Assembly: GCA_948099385.1 (NCBI GenBank)
Contig: CANUEZ040000168.1
Span: forward strand, 11,256,001 to 11,320,000
DNA: 64,000 nucleotides
Direction: 5' to 3'
Origin: Fasciola hepatica
Taxonomy: Eukaryota; Platyhelminthes; Trematoda; Plagiorchiida; Fasciolidae
Made by a program: the position numbers and the translations under genes. Of the stretch, positions 33,282-46,853 are shown in pieces. A model generated the notes under the pieces. The model had not been told where the DNA came from, made no database searches, and was given only the letters and a program-made list of their open reading frames with translations. Each line of letters begins with the position of its first letter. Positions within the stretch are counted from its first letter, which is position 1.

Positions 33282-34185
33282 ATGCTGGCAAAACTACCGG
33301 ATGCAACAGTACAAGCAAGCACAACACGCATGTCTGTTTTCGTCGTCAATATTCGCTCACTGCCAGCAAAAATTCACCTTCTGCTTGCCCGGGTCATTGC
33401 GTCTAACTACGACTACATCCTCATCACGGAAACGTGGCTTAACGCAAATACCCCCAACTTGGACTTCGCCATATCTGGGTGCAAGGCTTTCAACAACTCT
33501 AGAATAAACTGTCGAGGAGGGGGTTGCCCAATATATTGCAGAGAATCTTTTCCTGTTTCTTTAAAGCAACACCCAGTCGTCGACGTGGTTGACGACTCGG
33601 TCTGGGTAACAGTTAAACTGCAGTCACAAAAATGTTTGCTGGGATGTATTTATCGATCACCCGAATCAATCAGGGACAATGTTGTACCTAGTATTCACGT
33701 CTTCTACTTTGCCCCCGCATACCCCATCGATCGCAAGTTGATCACAGGTGATTACAACGCTTCAAGAGTGTTTTGGCCATCGCACTCTGGTCCCTGACTT
33801 TATAAAGATTTCGTTACCTGTACATACCTCGGTGGCTGGACTCAACACGTTCAATCGCCTATTAGAGGAAATAACACTGTAGATCTTCTGTTTTCTCAAG
33901 GGCTCAATAAGGTAACCGACTCTGTAGGAGATAGCTTCCCCAGATGTGACCACAGGGCTGTCTCGTGCTCGTTCTCTGTACTAAAAATCGTTACTTCCTC
34001 CAAACCGTCTACCAGACCATGTCACTCAGCTCACTGGAACAGCCTTCTAAACATAATCAGATCTCAAAATTGAGACACATCGTTTTTTTCACCCGATCCT
34101 CGGGTGGGAGCTGGTCAGCTATATTCTATTCTCAATTATTATTTAAACAACATCACCCCAATTACCCCAGCACTGACGAATTCTA
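33282..34185 (+). pseudogene. LINE B endonuclease domain
   Basis: AP-type endonuclease. Visible motifs are FVVNIRSL at the start, ITETWL with the metal-binding Glu, RGGGCPIY, GCIYRSP, ITGDYNAS with the expected Asn, GGWTQHV, and CDH where SDH is usual (near 33948). The first frame ends at a TGA near 33797, after which the reading continues in the same frame to about 33960. Compared with LINE A it is a distinct subfamily: same layout, different residues. Confidence 0.88.
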
Positions 34186-36123
34186 AAACGAACGGACTCA
34201 CGCGGATGAAATCTAAACTTTCCAAACTTCGACGACTCGAACTCAAAACCCGGGCGCTATAGGTATATATCCAAATGGACCCAGTGTCAGCTACAATCAA
34301 ATAAAAAACTGAACTCATGCTTACTCAGTAAGAATCGAAAGCTCTATACCACCCCAAGAAGACAGAAATCTTAAGTAAGCTGTTGAGAACAAGTAACCCC
34401 CAACCCCGAAAGATTATACCTTTCGTCACTGTTAACAACTCCCATCTAGATAAACCGGAAGAGGAGGCTGGAGCTTTTAACACACTTTTCACTTCAGCCT
34501 TAACGGCCAGTGTTCCCACTCCTGGAATACATTCTGCATGCTTACCCAGTGAGAATCTACCCACAGTTTCATTCCACTCCAATGATATTTCTCCACCTCT
34601 AGTCTCTATGAAACCATCTTACCGCCCAGTTCCGGACGGCATTCCGCCGGCTGCTTTTACTCCAGGAGATCCAGAGATTCCTACCCTTCTATCTAATTTA
34701 TTTAACCTGTTTATGAAATTTAGGTCGTTTCCTAATCGAAGGAAAACCTCTACAATTATCCCCTTGCATCAAAAAATCTCTGGTTATGTTCCCGAGAATT
34801 ATCGTCCTACCATTCATACACCGACTATCACCAGAATAACGAGGAAGCTCAGTAAGAATAAGATAATGGCCCACCTTGCACAACGTAGATCAACACGGTT
34901 TCCTGAATTACCGTTCGTGCTCTACTTGCCAAGTTAGCTTCTTGAACTCAGTCGCGGAGGCTGTTGACAAAGGCGTGTCCATGATTACTATTCTGCTTGG
35001 TATGAAGAAGGCTCCCAGCCAAGTCTCACACACTCGGCTCCTACCACAGGCCAAGTCTTATGGCATCACGGACCCGTTACTCGGTTGGTTGGATTCTTAT
35101 TTCTCCGACCGTCATCAGTTGGTTCAGAATATTGGTTTCGTCTCCAAACCTAAACCTCTCACCGGTGGTGTCATACAAGGCGGCGTTTTGGGCCCACTTC
35201 TACTCCTCATATACATAATTGATGTTTTCAGTGTCGTTCGCCGTGGCAGTCTCCACCTCTTTGCGGACGGCATCAAAATCTTGTATAGTTTTGATGCTAA
35301 TCTGCTTAGTACAGCTATCAGTGATACACTGCAAGATTTAACGGCTCATAGTTCTTGGTGCACCATTTCATTAATGACATTTTCTGCAGTGAAAAGCAAC
35401 ATTTTTACGTTCAAATGCAATGTCCCCCTTGATATGTTCAGTATTGACGGTCACCCGATTTCCATCAGCCCGTTAGCACGAGATTGAGGTTTACGATATT
35501 CAGCCACCTCCACCTTCTCTGAAAATACCATCACTCAAACTGCTAAGACTAGAAGACTTATAGACCCGCTTCATAGGACATTTCACCTTCCAGGAAGCAA
35601 ACTAGACACCTATAAGACCCACTTTGGACCCCCTCTAGAATACTGTTTCATAATCTACCCTAACATGCTCCAGTGGGACAGAGCGGCCATTAAAGAGGTT
35701 CAACGGCCAAGTACAAAAGAGTTAATTGACTTTTCCACTCAACCCAATTAAAGCCAACGCTGTGAGCATGTGAAGCTAGATCCGCTGTGGCTTAGACGTA
35801 TGAGGCCAAACCTCATATTCTTCCATGGTGTGGTTTTAAATCAAATCAGGGAATCAGCTCCGCAGTCCAGAAACCAAATGGACTCAAAATATTCTTTGAG
35901 ACTGAGAGACAACACTGTTATTTTTTCCCATTTCTAGAATAGTTCTTAGATCCAACTTTTTCCTGGTTAAGTATGCAGCCTTGTGAAACAAATTGCCCCA
36001 GGATATACGTTCTATAAGACCATCTAGGACTTTTAAGGCCCAAATAAGAAAATACCTCACAGTGCAAACTGTAATCCAACTTATAGATCCGTACATAAGT
36101 GAAGAAAGGGCTTCTAAAGTTTG
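34186..36123 (+). pseudogene. LINE B reverse transcriptase
   Basis: RT split over two frames (34383-34937 and 34876-35487) with a frameshift near 34880. Blocks: PDGIPPAAF, RRKTSTIIPL, QHGFLNYRSCSTC, motif A reading ILLGMKKAP where FLDM is expected, GVIQGGVLGPLL, and the motif-C box FADG at 35260-35271 instead of FADD. Two of the three metal-binding Asp are thus changed to Gly, so the copy cannot be active. The C-terminal part continues to about 36120 with LDPLWLRRM near 35780. Confidence 0.9.
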
Positions 36124-39100
36124 ATTAGGTTTCCAATAATTTTCGAACTCCCGTTTATGTGAACCTTATTGTATTTTGGGCCATAGCCGAGCTTGATTCC
36201 TCCACTCACGTTACTCACCTATTCGTTTTGTTTCTCTTCCACATCTGATCCTGCAATTAACGCTTTTAATTCCCCCTTGGCAAAGTCCGAAAGGCACCGT
36301 TACTGAACTCTCCTCGGAGTGCCGCACTAACTGGAATCAAGCCTCAGTTATGACAGCGTTTTCCTTCTATTTTCCTCTCTGTCTCCACTGTATAACTTTC
36401 AGCTTCTTCCGTTCTATGACTAACCACAGAACGGTTTTATCTTCAGTCCGATAATTCCGTTCCACTTTCATCTGTTCAGCTGAATCTGGCAACAAGTAAT
36501 TTTCCGGTTTCTCCCATCCTTTCATCCCTTTTCTCGTAGCCACAATGTGGCTATTGTTAACGCTTCTTGATATTCATCTACTCACACTTCCTCTTTCCCC
36601 CATCAGACTTTGCCACATTTCGCTTTAATTTGCATAAGGATACCTAGCCCGCAATTTGAACCCAATTGAAAGCTCCATCAAGACAATACTCACCCGTTAG
36701 ACATCACCTGAATTTGCCTCACCATTATGCCTGAGGCTCAGGGTTTTGAGATAGCTCTCCACCATCAATCTACTCCTATGCAACACTGACCCGCGACTGA
36801 CCAGGAAGTTGTTTCACCGGACCCACAACCAATTTTCTACCGAAATCATTCCCTCCCTTACTTATCAGTTTTCGGCGTACTGAAACCTATGGTCTTTACA
36901 GTTCATCAGTTCTCACCTTCAGCGTGCGACTTTCGGCCGAAAATCGTTGTCTTATCTGCACTAATCACCCGTTGCCACTGCACTAGCTAGCGGTCAACCT
37001 CTGCAAAGCCAGTGGTGATACCTTTCCACCAACTTTGACGTGCCCGTGAAATTATCTTGTGTCTCAAAATCGGCGGTGCTTTCACCAGATGGCTCGCATA
37101 TATACTGGAACCTGTCCGACTCTGTTATTGGCAAGAGCGAGCTCTTATTTGATAGACCCTGGGATGCTGTCATTATCTGAGTGACTGCCCCATCCTGTCT
37201 TTTTCTTTCACAGCTTGTGGCGGCAAACTTCCCCAAGGTTATGGCCTCTGGTCTGTAGCGGTCTCACAATGGGGGTAAACAGCCATCTCTATCAGTCTCG
37301 GACACAACGGGCCGAGTATAAGGAAAGGCGGGTCAAGGATAAATGAAAAGTTTACCGTACGGCGTAAATTCGCTCTTCCTCTCCTATAAAAAGACGAAAA
37401 ACTTACGCTTCTGACTGGGAAGGTCTTGGGCTAATGCGCTCTGCCCCCTTCACTACAGGTGGATTTCTGATAACAGCCTAGACCCGACCCCGCATATGGG
37501 AAACTCCACTATGTCCAGTTAACCTGCATTTCTTTTTGTCTAGACCAGAGCGGGGTGACAGCACGCCTTTTGAGCTCTCCACATATGCCTGCCGACCCCA
37601 CCTTACTCAGCTTCAACCCTTCTGGGCTCCTTGAAAAATCCTTGACCAGCTTGCTGATGTTTAACGCTTCAGTCGATACACGGTCTGAATAGTCTGTCGT
37701 GCGACCTCTGCTCTGACGACACCCCTGCACTGATGCACCTACACCTAACAGCCATGGGCAAAACATCACCTACATTGGTTGTCGGAACGAGGAACGTATT
37801 CACTGCGCTCTTATAATTTACCATCCACAAGTTAACTTTTTCTGTGTTCCTCTCTAGCCCAAGCACTAATAATGTTGCCCAAAGTCGGCAATGATTCGTC
37901 CGCTACCTTATAGACTCAGTTACAAAACCAAAATTCCTACTGACACTTGTTCCCTTAATAAACTGTTATTCCTTTAACGATAGATGCTCACCTTCACTTA
38001 ACTCTCTTGTCCCAGGCTATAACTCAGTGGTCTCACCGTCCCTTTTATACACTCCCCTGTTAACTCGAGTCCTACCACGCAGATAACCATCCTCTAATAA
38101 CCAATACTCGCCGATCAGCGCATTTGCTGATGGTATGTTAGGACCCCATTCCACCTAGCAAGTGTACGTATCTGATTACTCATGACCCCGCGGAAAACCA
38201 GCAAGTTCGCATTCACACAAGAAGGCCCCACCTTAGCTCTGAGCATTTCTTTTTCTTTTTATAAATTCTCCGCCCTCGTTTACAGCCGGGCCAACAAGCT
38301 GACTGCAGTCTCCTCTTTTTACCATTCCTATTTATGACCCCACCCTCTTCTAACGCTTCACTTTAGTCCTCAACTGGGCCCCTTTAATCTTCTACCAACT
38401 ATCAGCCTAACCATTTCGCACTCTGGCTGAGAACGCGCTCAATATCTCCATCATCAACCAAATGCCCTACAAAACTACCAGCCCCCGCCCGTTAATCCCC
38501 CTTGGATCGGCCCACTGGCCGTCAAGTGACGTTAATACTCTAATTTGTTTGCGCCGATAATCATAACCCACTGCCGGAACGTTCTCCAGACTGCAACATT
38601 TCTCCTCCCTTTCAGAACACTTCGGTTACCTGGGTAGCCCAGCAACCTAATCGACGTTACCCCTGGATTACCTAACGGATTAAACTATTTGATCGACCGG
38701 ATTGACCACGGTTAAACCTATACTCGCACCTGATGACGCTTTACATGGGGCACCTTACATGACTGACCAGTGATCTCAATCCCACAACCAGGATCACAAT
38801 CAACCATCATAGTCTCACCGGACCCCCGGATGGATTTCTGACATCACCCATTGCCCCACACCTCATCAACATCCATTTCCCGTACTCCATACAAACGACT
38901 CAATTCATTCTGCGTTGCAGTACCGGAAATAATGGCCGGAATCTGGCCATCGCCGTTGCATTCTGTACCTACTCTCCCTTGTTCGTCAGCCTAGCCCTTT
39001 TTGACTTCTACCCCCATCATGCACTACCTGCCATCAAAATAACCATTGTCTTTAGGAAAAAATACCAACCACTTGGTTATTCATTCTTTTATCACGTATG

Positions 39101-40109
39101 CAGAAAACCTCACTTTTACACTCTTTCAACCTCCTCTGTTCCTTCGGGTCTGGCCTCTTCCAGCCACCGCTCTCTTCCTTCCTCTTCACCACCTGTGCAT
39201 ATATTTGCTTGGTTGTATCAGCACCGTTTGTCTCAAACAGAGTGTTTCCTCGACGACTTCTCGTTGAAATTCCCCTTTCTGTGTCTACTCCCCATTCACG
39301 CTCCTTAAAAGCACACTGTAATCCTGGTGAAGGTTTTTGCCCCCATGTGAATTTCCATATAATATCGGAATCACCTATAAAGAAAGGCCAATCTGATTAT
39401 CCCATTCAACTCACTTGCATTTGGATCACATACTCCCTACACAATGGGTTATTTAATGGAGGATCAATCCTCCCTATATCCGCAGGCATCTCCGACTGCG
39501 CCTTGATAACACCATGTTGGTTCTATTTTCAACCTCCTTTTGGTAACACTTCCACACAGTTTATCGATGTCGATTTCTCAAGTATCCAGTTGGTACCACA
39601 CAGCGTCTCCTTCTATACTCCCCGACTTTTCTTTGAATCTCTTTCTCTCCACCGCCCTCTCTCTGTCTTCATCGACTGCATACCAAATCCCGTAGATCGC
39701 GGCAATCCATTCTGGACTGCCGGATCCGTCGAAGGCGGTTATCGGCACCCGTAAGACAAGCTGTGTATTACTCCTGCTTCAACTTCCTGCCCAGGTTGTG
39801 ATGTCCGACACCAGTTGCTTTATTGGTTCTTGCAAACACTGCACTTTAACCCTTCTTCAGTATCGCTTTTGTCTGCATTCCTAAGTCCATCCGGCTAACC
39901 ATACCGTACCCGTCCCGAATTCGAAACCGATTTGCAATAGTCGCTCCGACCCTTTCCGCTTTAGTTCACTTATACACCATCCAGACTTACCTTTTTATTG
40001 CTGCAATTATGGGAACCTTGAACTTAAAAAGAGTAAATACCCCACACTGCCATGAAATGCTGTATTCTCTGATCATGCTTTGTGCATGTCTCTCGACCAC
40101 GATCAAGAA
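36124..40109 (+). other. LINE B long 3' region
   Basis: About 4 kb after the RT with no recognised coding domain. From about 38240 on it aligns with the fragment inserted in the right arm (22778-24271). The first 2 kb (36.1-38.2 kb) may include unrelated insertions, because the other family-B copies do not cover it. Open frames such as 39098-39754 have no known motif. Confidence 0.6.
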
Positions 40110-40126
40110 ATATACCATTATTAATA
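40110..40126 (+). repeat. LINE B 3' terminus with ATT repeat
   Basis: TATACCATTATTAATA directly after the family core CTCGACCACGATCAAGAAA. Comparable ends at 24251-24271 (ATACT repeats), 46810-46853 (AAT/AGT repeats, minus strand) and 12566-12576. Confidence 0.75.
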
Positions 40127-40904
40127 GACGCACGATCAAAATGAAAACATTCCAGAATGAAACATTTCGCTGCACAAACCTGATCCACGTTCCCCAAGCA
40201 ATAAACTATTGCTGCATTTTGTTAAACTAAGTTTATCTTCAAAAGTGGGCGCAGAAGTTGAATGTAGATACAACTCTCAAGTGACAATGAGATATGGCGT
40301 AAAATTGAAAGGTCGAGAACAGTGGAATCACATAAAATCAACACATCAAATTTTCTGAAGAAACTGAAAACCGGTTTCTGATTATAAATAAGATTGGAAA
40401 ACAAATGTACGACGGACAGTATTGAAACACGTATGAACACGGGAATTCGTCGAATACTGACACCTACCAGATTATCTCAGAGTTGTTCTGTGTACAAAAT
40501 ATGTGACAACCAATACTGTTCATAATGTGAATAAATGTTCTTCTTCAAATGCAAGAATAGTTTCACAGTGTGATTTTAGCTAATAAGCCCCATTTGAACT
40601 GTTTAATTGAAAACTTAGTGAGTTTTTCCACTTCATGTCTATGCTCGTTGGATAAAACTGGAACCCAGTACATTTTGCAACTGTTCAGGAAAGGTGGGCC
40701 GAGTTGAATAGTTGTAGAGCATGAAATGAATAAGTGCTAAATAACTCGGCTCGAGGCGGTTCGCAAACTAGTTTGTCACTTGTATGTAGTTTCCTGCTCT
40801 GATCATTAACATTTTCATCGCTGTTTCCTGCTGCGAGTGAACTAACTCTCTGATGTTCCGAACACGCTCTTTGTTTCCTCTGTTTCCTGTTTGGTAACAC
40901 ATCT
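40127..40904. other. Unassigned AT-rich segment
   Basis: Lies between LINE B and LINE C. No domain or tandem repeat is recognised. Short frames on both strands overlap. It may be original genomic DNA between insertions. Confidence 0.4.
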
Positions 40905-42655
40905 TCAGCATTGTTCTGGTCACTGAGACTTGGCTCACCGGGAATACACCTTCTGACCAGATATCACTAACCGGTTATCAAAGCTTAAGGGCTCAAAGAA
41001 TCTACCGCCGCCGTGGAGGTTGCATGGGGCATGTTAAATGCAGCCCATCTGCTATCCTACTGGAAAATACCGTGCGACAGATGTTGAAGGTTCTTTAGGG
41101 TTTACAGTTTCTTTAACCCAGATGACCATAGTTCTAGGTGGTACATATCGACACACCAGCAACGACACTCTCACATTTAACCCCATCATGAGTGCATTTA
41201 AATACATCGCTGACCTGCAATTTGGAGGTAAATTTATAGCAGTGATTTCAGTGCTCCGGGCATGAAATGGCCTTTCCTTTCTGCCCCCTACAAATGTTTG
41301 CAATTCGCCTTACGCATTCGCCTGGGCCTGTGGGCCCAACACGTAAAACGGCCTACCAGAAAGAATGACGTTGTTGGTCTGATATTTACATTGGGTCCAA
41401 CAAACGTTTCTGCCTCCGTACTAAACGACCACACAGACAGCGACCGTAAAATCGTTGGCTGCAGACTTCAAGCTAAGCCATGCATTGATAACCTACCATG
41501 TACCGGTCCCTCCTTCCACCTCTTCAGGTGGGACTATATCCCCTCGCAAATTCGCTGCAGAAACCTGGACCAGTTCTTCTTAACAGCAAATCCCCAGTAC
41601 GCCGTTGACCTCTTATGCTCAAGTTTACACTCATACCCCGAAAACATATTAAGCCCCTGTATCCATCCAGACCAGTAAGTTACCGTATAACCAGGCTGAA
41701 GCAGAAAAACAACAAGCTTCGCAGGCAGTACCTAAGAAATAGAGACTTTTCTACAGCCTTAAGACTGGAAAGCCTCTCCAGAAAAATCCACAGCAAGGCC
41801 CGTGACATACAACTAAGGCAAGAAACCGAAGCGTTGCACCACCCGAACAAAGCTCAGGAGCTATAACGGCCGCACAAGACTCGTGCTCTGCGATCCACTC
41901 AACGCATAAAACGGACCATCAATCTTGCAGCTTCACCTCAAAAGACAGCTGACACCTTTACCACATTCTTCATAACCACCCTGTCTCTCAGGTCAGCGTG
42001 TACCAAGCTTGCCCCGCCATCTATCAAAAATTCCTCAATCAGTTCTATCATAATCACCTTTACGGATGTAATTAGATACATCCACAATTTCAAAGCGACC
42101 TACTGTACTGGACCTGACGGCCTACCGTCAGCAATATTCGCTCTTAATTGCCCGGATATTCTCCTACTACTACTTAACCTGTACAATCTGTCTCTCCAAA
42201 CCAGAACCTTTCCCAGCCAACGGAAGAAATCCATTACCATCCCCAGGCATAAGAAGGGCATAGTACATAACATCACCAATTGCCGACCGAACAGTCATAC
42301 GCCGATCACCTCGAGGCTGCTAGAAAAGTCGTGAAACACTACCGGACCGACCACCTTTCTGTACATAAACCCATCAGCCTAAGACAGCACGGACTTCTCA
42401 GATCATGCTCGTGTTCGACCTGACACATCTGAAGTTGCTGAACAAGATTAGAGGATGAAGGATTGAAGAACCCCTACTCGGTTGGTTTGAATCCTACCTA
42501 CGAAGCCGTCACCAAGATACCTGCATCAGTAGCCGGATGTCGGACCCCCACCCGGTAAACAGCGGGGTCATCCAAGGAAGTGTTCCAGGACCACGGCTGT
42601 TTTTATTATATCTAAACGACTTTTGCAGTGTCTCTAAGCAGTCATCCGTCAAGTG
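40905..42655 (+). pseudogene. LINE C, truncated CR1-like ORF2
   Basis: Starts inside the endonuclease (VTETWLTG near 40918, RRRGGCMGHVK near 41010) and continues through LGLWAQHVKRPTRKND near 41325 and an altered catalytic DSDRK block near 41437. The RT follows in several frames: DLTAYRQQ near 42110, the PLLGWFESYLRSRHQ block near 42472, and GVIQGSVPGPRLFLLYLNDF near 42567-42625. It breaks off just before the FADD box, at about 42655. Many stops and frameshifts show an old copy. It meets the end of a minus-strand BEL/Pao integrase directly. Confidence 0.82.
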
Positions 42656-45600
42656 AAGACCATGGGCAAGCGAATATAGTAAAGCCGCACCGAACAAAAC
42701 ATCCGTTCCCAAACTGCATTCCAGTGACTAGCCTCTGGCAGACCGAATCTCCGTTCAACACCACGACTCGATAGAAAGCCATTTGCTGTCTTGTGATGGC
42801 TCTTGAGTAAATTCTCGAATCTCTGACCAAGCCCCAATAAAGTTTCTTCCGGTAACACTGAAAAGAATACGCGGCTGAACTCTGCTGGTTTTGAAGCTTA
42901 ATAATTTCACTAAGAGAGAATCCGTGCTGAAAGAGTACGCGGCTTCGACATGCACCGCCCTCACGTTCATACAGGTGAATAAACAGTTGTACCGTCTCTC
43001 TTCAGTCCTGTCAAGTTTAACAAAAACGGTCCAAGATAATCTACTCTCACATACGCAGTGGCACAACCAAAATCCACTGCAAGTTCAACCGTTAGAGAAG
43101 CCATTTGTTTTGCACATGAAAGAGCTGTCATTCAACCGCAGGGCAGGCATTTTCCCTGAGAGCGTCTAACAGCCGTACCGCTCTTTACGGCCTAGAACTC
43201 CCGACGAATACTTGCTTGAACTTGAGAACATCCAACAGGGCCTTCCTTTCAACGATAAATTCTGACAGCTAAATCGTTGACTGCGTCAACTTGGCAGAAA
43301 GATGTGATGCTTAGCCGCCTCCGAAGAACTGGCCCAAACTATTTGTCCTCTTTTGCATAACATCCCGTCTACTAGAACGGGGCTTAACTTCCGTACAGAG
43401 CTGCATGTAGAACAGCCCCTGGAGCCATTACCTCGTTCCGCTGAGTCAACTTTATTACGGAAACACTCTGCTTGCACCTATCCTGCAGCCGCTTTACAGC
43501 TACTCCTCATCACTTGAACTGCTGAATGTCCCACGTGCAACGACACGTCACTTCGTCCTTTGATTATGATAACCTACTGCTTGTACAGCAATATTCACAC
43601 AGTACTCCTTAAGGAAGTAGTTCAGGTCGAACGGCTCTCACAGTATGACTGAAAACAACTGTTTTATTGTACCATCCACCGTACCCACTTTCATCTCCAA
43701 CAGATCAGACCGCACTTCGATAAGTGCTTCATCTTTATATTCAGTGATTCTCGAGGACCACAAAATCATGAGCTGCAAAACCATGGTTGACAGTCACACC
43801 TCTCGGGTGGCCAGGCCTGCCAGGTTCTGTTTCCCTGGCACCTGTCGCCATGGCTTATGGAGCCAGCAGGCACAAATCTTGGGCACTGTTTGTGACGTAC
43901 TTAGCTAATCGCTCATTCTTGGTTTTTAGGTAACAATGAACTACAATAAAAGGGGGCCAGCGATAAAGGTCCCACAGCTTCATGTCCTCTTCCCTTTTAT
44001 TCATCTCAGCCGTTCGCACAGCAGCGACGGCTGCAATCAACTCCAACCTCGGCGAGGAAACAGCCTTTGGAGGTGCCAAACACGACTTGGCGGAAACAAA
44101 TGCACACTTTGGCTCCGATCTGTCGATTTAAGCCTGAAGTAGAAAGCTGTCCCGCAGCCTACGTAGGAGGCAGAGCAAAGTAAGAGCCACTCAACTTCCG
44201 CATCTGCGTTCAAAGCATCACATGCATACCATAGAGGTACTCTTACCAGTTTGATTCCTTTCTAAGTCCCCTTCCTTTATCCCCTTTTTTATTCGGTACT
44301 TAAGCCAAGTGGTTCATCCCAAACAACCCTTTTCCGGCACAAATCTTGAAACAATTGTTTCATGGGTAGGATGAACGGACCGGCCTAACCCAAGGGATCA
44401 TGGGCTGTGGCCAGCTGTGCCAACGAAGCTCTTGTTGTTAGCCCATCCTTGCCGTAGACATGGTATTCGGAGAAGTTTAGCTCAACATTCCAAGCCAAAC
44501 CCAAGGACCCTATTGTAGACTACGGATGCGCATCAGTGAGTATTACAGCGCTGTCTCCTTCGTCAACCGGAACGGCACTTATAACCACTCGCTCACAGCA
44601 AAGACACTGAGTTAACCTGAACCCAACAAAACATGATAGGCTAATTATTCCGCTCACCAAGTATAATGCTTCCGCGGCGTTGTTTACGGGAGTTGAGCAA
44701 TCGGTAGAGTGGAAATCACTAAAAAACCTCTAGTGGTACCAGTGACGGGAGCCGGTGCCCAAATACCGTGGCTGTCTTCTTCAGAACAAAGCTCACTTAA
44801 GGTGGTGGCGAAACTGCTCAAAAGGGGGATGCACTGTTACTTCAAATTCTTTTAGCCCAGCAGAGTCACCCTCAGACAACCAAAGAGACCGAAGGGCACC
44901 TTGGTGTTCCTCGGGAACCTCTACTGATGGGAACGTATCTTCAATATTGGCGTACAAGGCCACAAGTTTCCGACAAAACCGCAGAAGTACACCTATCAAA
45001 CTATGAACTAAATTAGGACATTGCTTTAAGTGAGCATTGACCGATTTCACTTGGAACACTGCATCACCGTCAAAGACAACGCCAACCTTTTCAGGCTTAT
45101 TAGGATTAAGCACCGCATGGTACGGCAGATACAGCTTCACTTGCTTATCTGCCCTTGGCTTCCCTCTCATCTGCATCGCATATCCCCTTTTGAAGTAACT
45201 TTGGACTACATCCCTAAATTTAACTTCGAGCTTTTGTTTCTTGAGAAACCTACTCCCCAACAACCTCAAGTGATACTGAGTGACCGGCCGACTGCAAAGC
45301 TTCACGAGATAGTTGTCCTTCTGCGGCTAGGCAACACTAAGGTTTCCGTCCTTCAGTCGTAATGACTTCTCCAGAATTTTGATAGCCTCTCGTCCTCCGC
45401 GGACAGTGAAGTTCACAGTAGATCGCTGTCATCAAAATATCTTCCGTAGAACCCTTGGAGGTTATTCTCAATAACCCGCAGACGTTGCATGGCACAAGCT
45501 CTAAAGTGACCTTTATCCAACGGACCCCGTTTGACCGAGCACGAAGGAGTATGGTTAGTGTGAGGGTCTAAGTTAGAACCTCTTCGCTATTCTAAGGAAC

Positions 45601-46650
45601 GTCCCAACCACTTACCACTCCAGTTACTGGGCCTGAAATAGCTTCATATTCTTTTCCTGCCAAGCGGCCCCGCTTGGACAGACTTGCCTAACTCGGTGCG
45701 GTGGCCTGTAGGTCCGCAAACGATGGAGTAGCATAGGCGCCGTTCACTCTGATCACCTCATTACCATGCAAAGATCAGAGAATAAGCGACACCATTTCAC
45801 AATGCCGCACATTATTCCCGATGGGAGCGTTCACTTTTATTTTGGCTGTCCCTCTTACGAGCTCTAGGCGCTCAGCCAAGTCAAGATGCATGAGGTTGGT
45901 GTGTGCACCAGCGTGGAGTAGAGCAATGGAGCGTATTGGCCTATTCGCGCTTTTCATGGAGGCCGGCTCTACTTCCAAGCCCACATGGAGGCTGGTTAGA
46001 AATAGTTGATAACATGCATTGATGACCGAAACCTTGTTCACCTCACACGACAAAAGATAGTGCCTTTCCTTTCCCACAGAGCCGCCATCAGCACGGTGCT
46101 ATAGACTTCAGCAAACAAAACAGGCTTTGAATCAAGACACAAACTCCTAGCCTCTTTTAGGCTGCAACACTCGAAAATCCTGAGTCCCCTAGGCTATGCC
46201 TGCCACGACGTTCAATATAGCTGATATCATTCGTTGACGACGCAAAGGTTTTATGACCCACATCGCTCTTATAAAAGCCTGAAACATCAATTAGTTCGCT
46301 GAAAAGGTAGCTATATCCATCACTTTGCAAACGTGCCTTAGGATTCAGCAACAGAAACATATCGCGAAACCCTGGTTCGCTTTTCTCCCGGTAAATCTCA
46401 CCGGCTCTTTTCACCCAATCAACTGCCATGTTCCTGAGCACTTTACTCAAAACCTAATCTATGGTATCAACCGAATTAAGGTCACTCGAATATACTAGTT
46501 GCTCGTATGCATCCATACAACCGGTCAACTCGTTGTCATGAGACAGCAAGGCACCCGGATTTTCAGCTATCAAACCTGTTCTAGTAACTTCACCTGGCAC
46601 ACCACTTTCGACGTGATGACTCCGACTAAAACATTCTCTTAATAGGCCTC
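42656..46650 (-). pseudogene. Decayed BEL/Pao retrotransposon, second copy (BEL-1)
   Basis: Minus-strand element in the order gag-protease-RT-RNase H-integrase. A gag-like frame lies at 46157-46450. The protease-like frame is at 45775-46077, where the active-site triad reads LHAG in place of L-D-x-G. The RT N-terminal part (44793-45305) has YLPYHAVLNPNKPEKVGVVFD and LLRFCRKLVALYANIEDTF-like blocks. The RNase H part (43855-44079) has the SSPRLELIAAVAAVR block. The integrase (42656-43170) has a CLFTCMNVRAVHVE block and ends with ASHWNAVWERM, the region of the catalytic Glu. No LTR is seen at either end. Confidence 0.87.
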
Positions 46651-46809
46651 TCGCTCGCCGATAACCTTCGATAGCAGGATGGAGTAAACAACCTTGAATA
46701 GCCTCCTTGGCTTACCTCTCACGAGACTGAAATAAATAGTTCAAAGGCTGGCCAAATTCCTCTATTCGGCTCTCTACATGAAAATGAAACAGGTGGAAGA
46801 AAGGGAGAC
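46651..46809. other. Segment between BEL-1 and LINE D
   Basis: Short stretch between the gag-like end of BEL-1 and the repeat tail of LINE D. Nothing is recognised. Confidence 0.4.
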
Positions 46810-46853
46810 AATGATAATAGTAATAATAATAGTAATAGTAATAATAATAATGG
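46810..46853 (-). repeat. LINE D 3'-terminal tandem repeat
   Basis: Run of AAT/AGT triplets on the plus strand, followed by GGTATATTTTTCGACCGTGG, the reverse complement of the family-B end core. It marks the 3' end of a minus-strand LINE. Confidence 0.85.
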
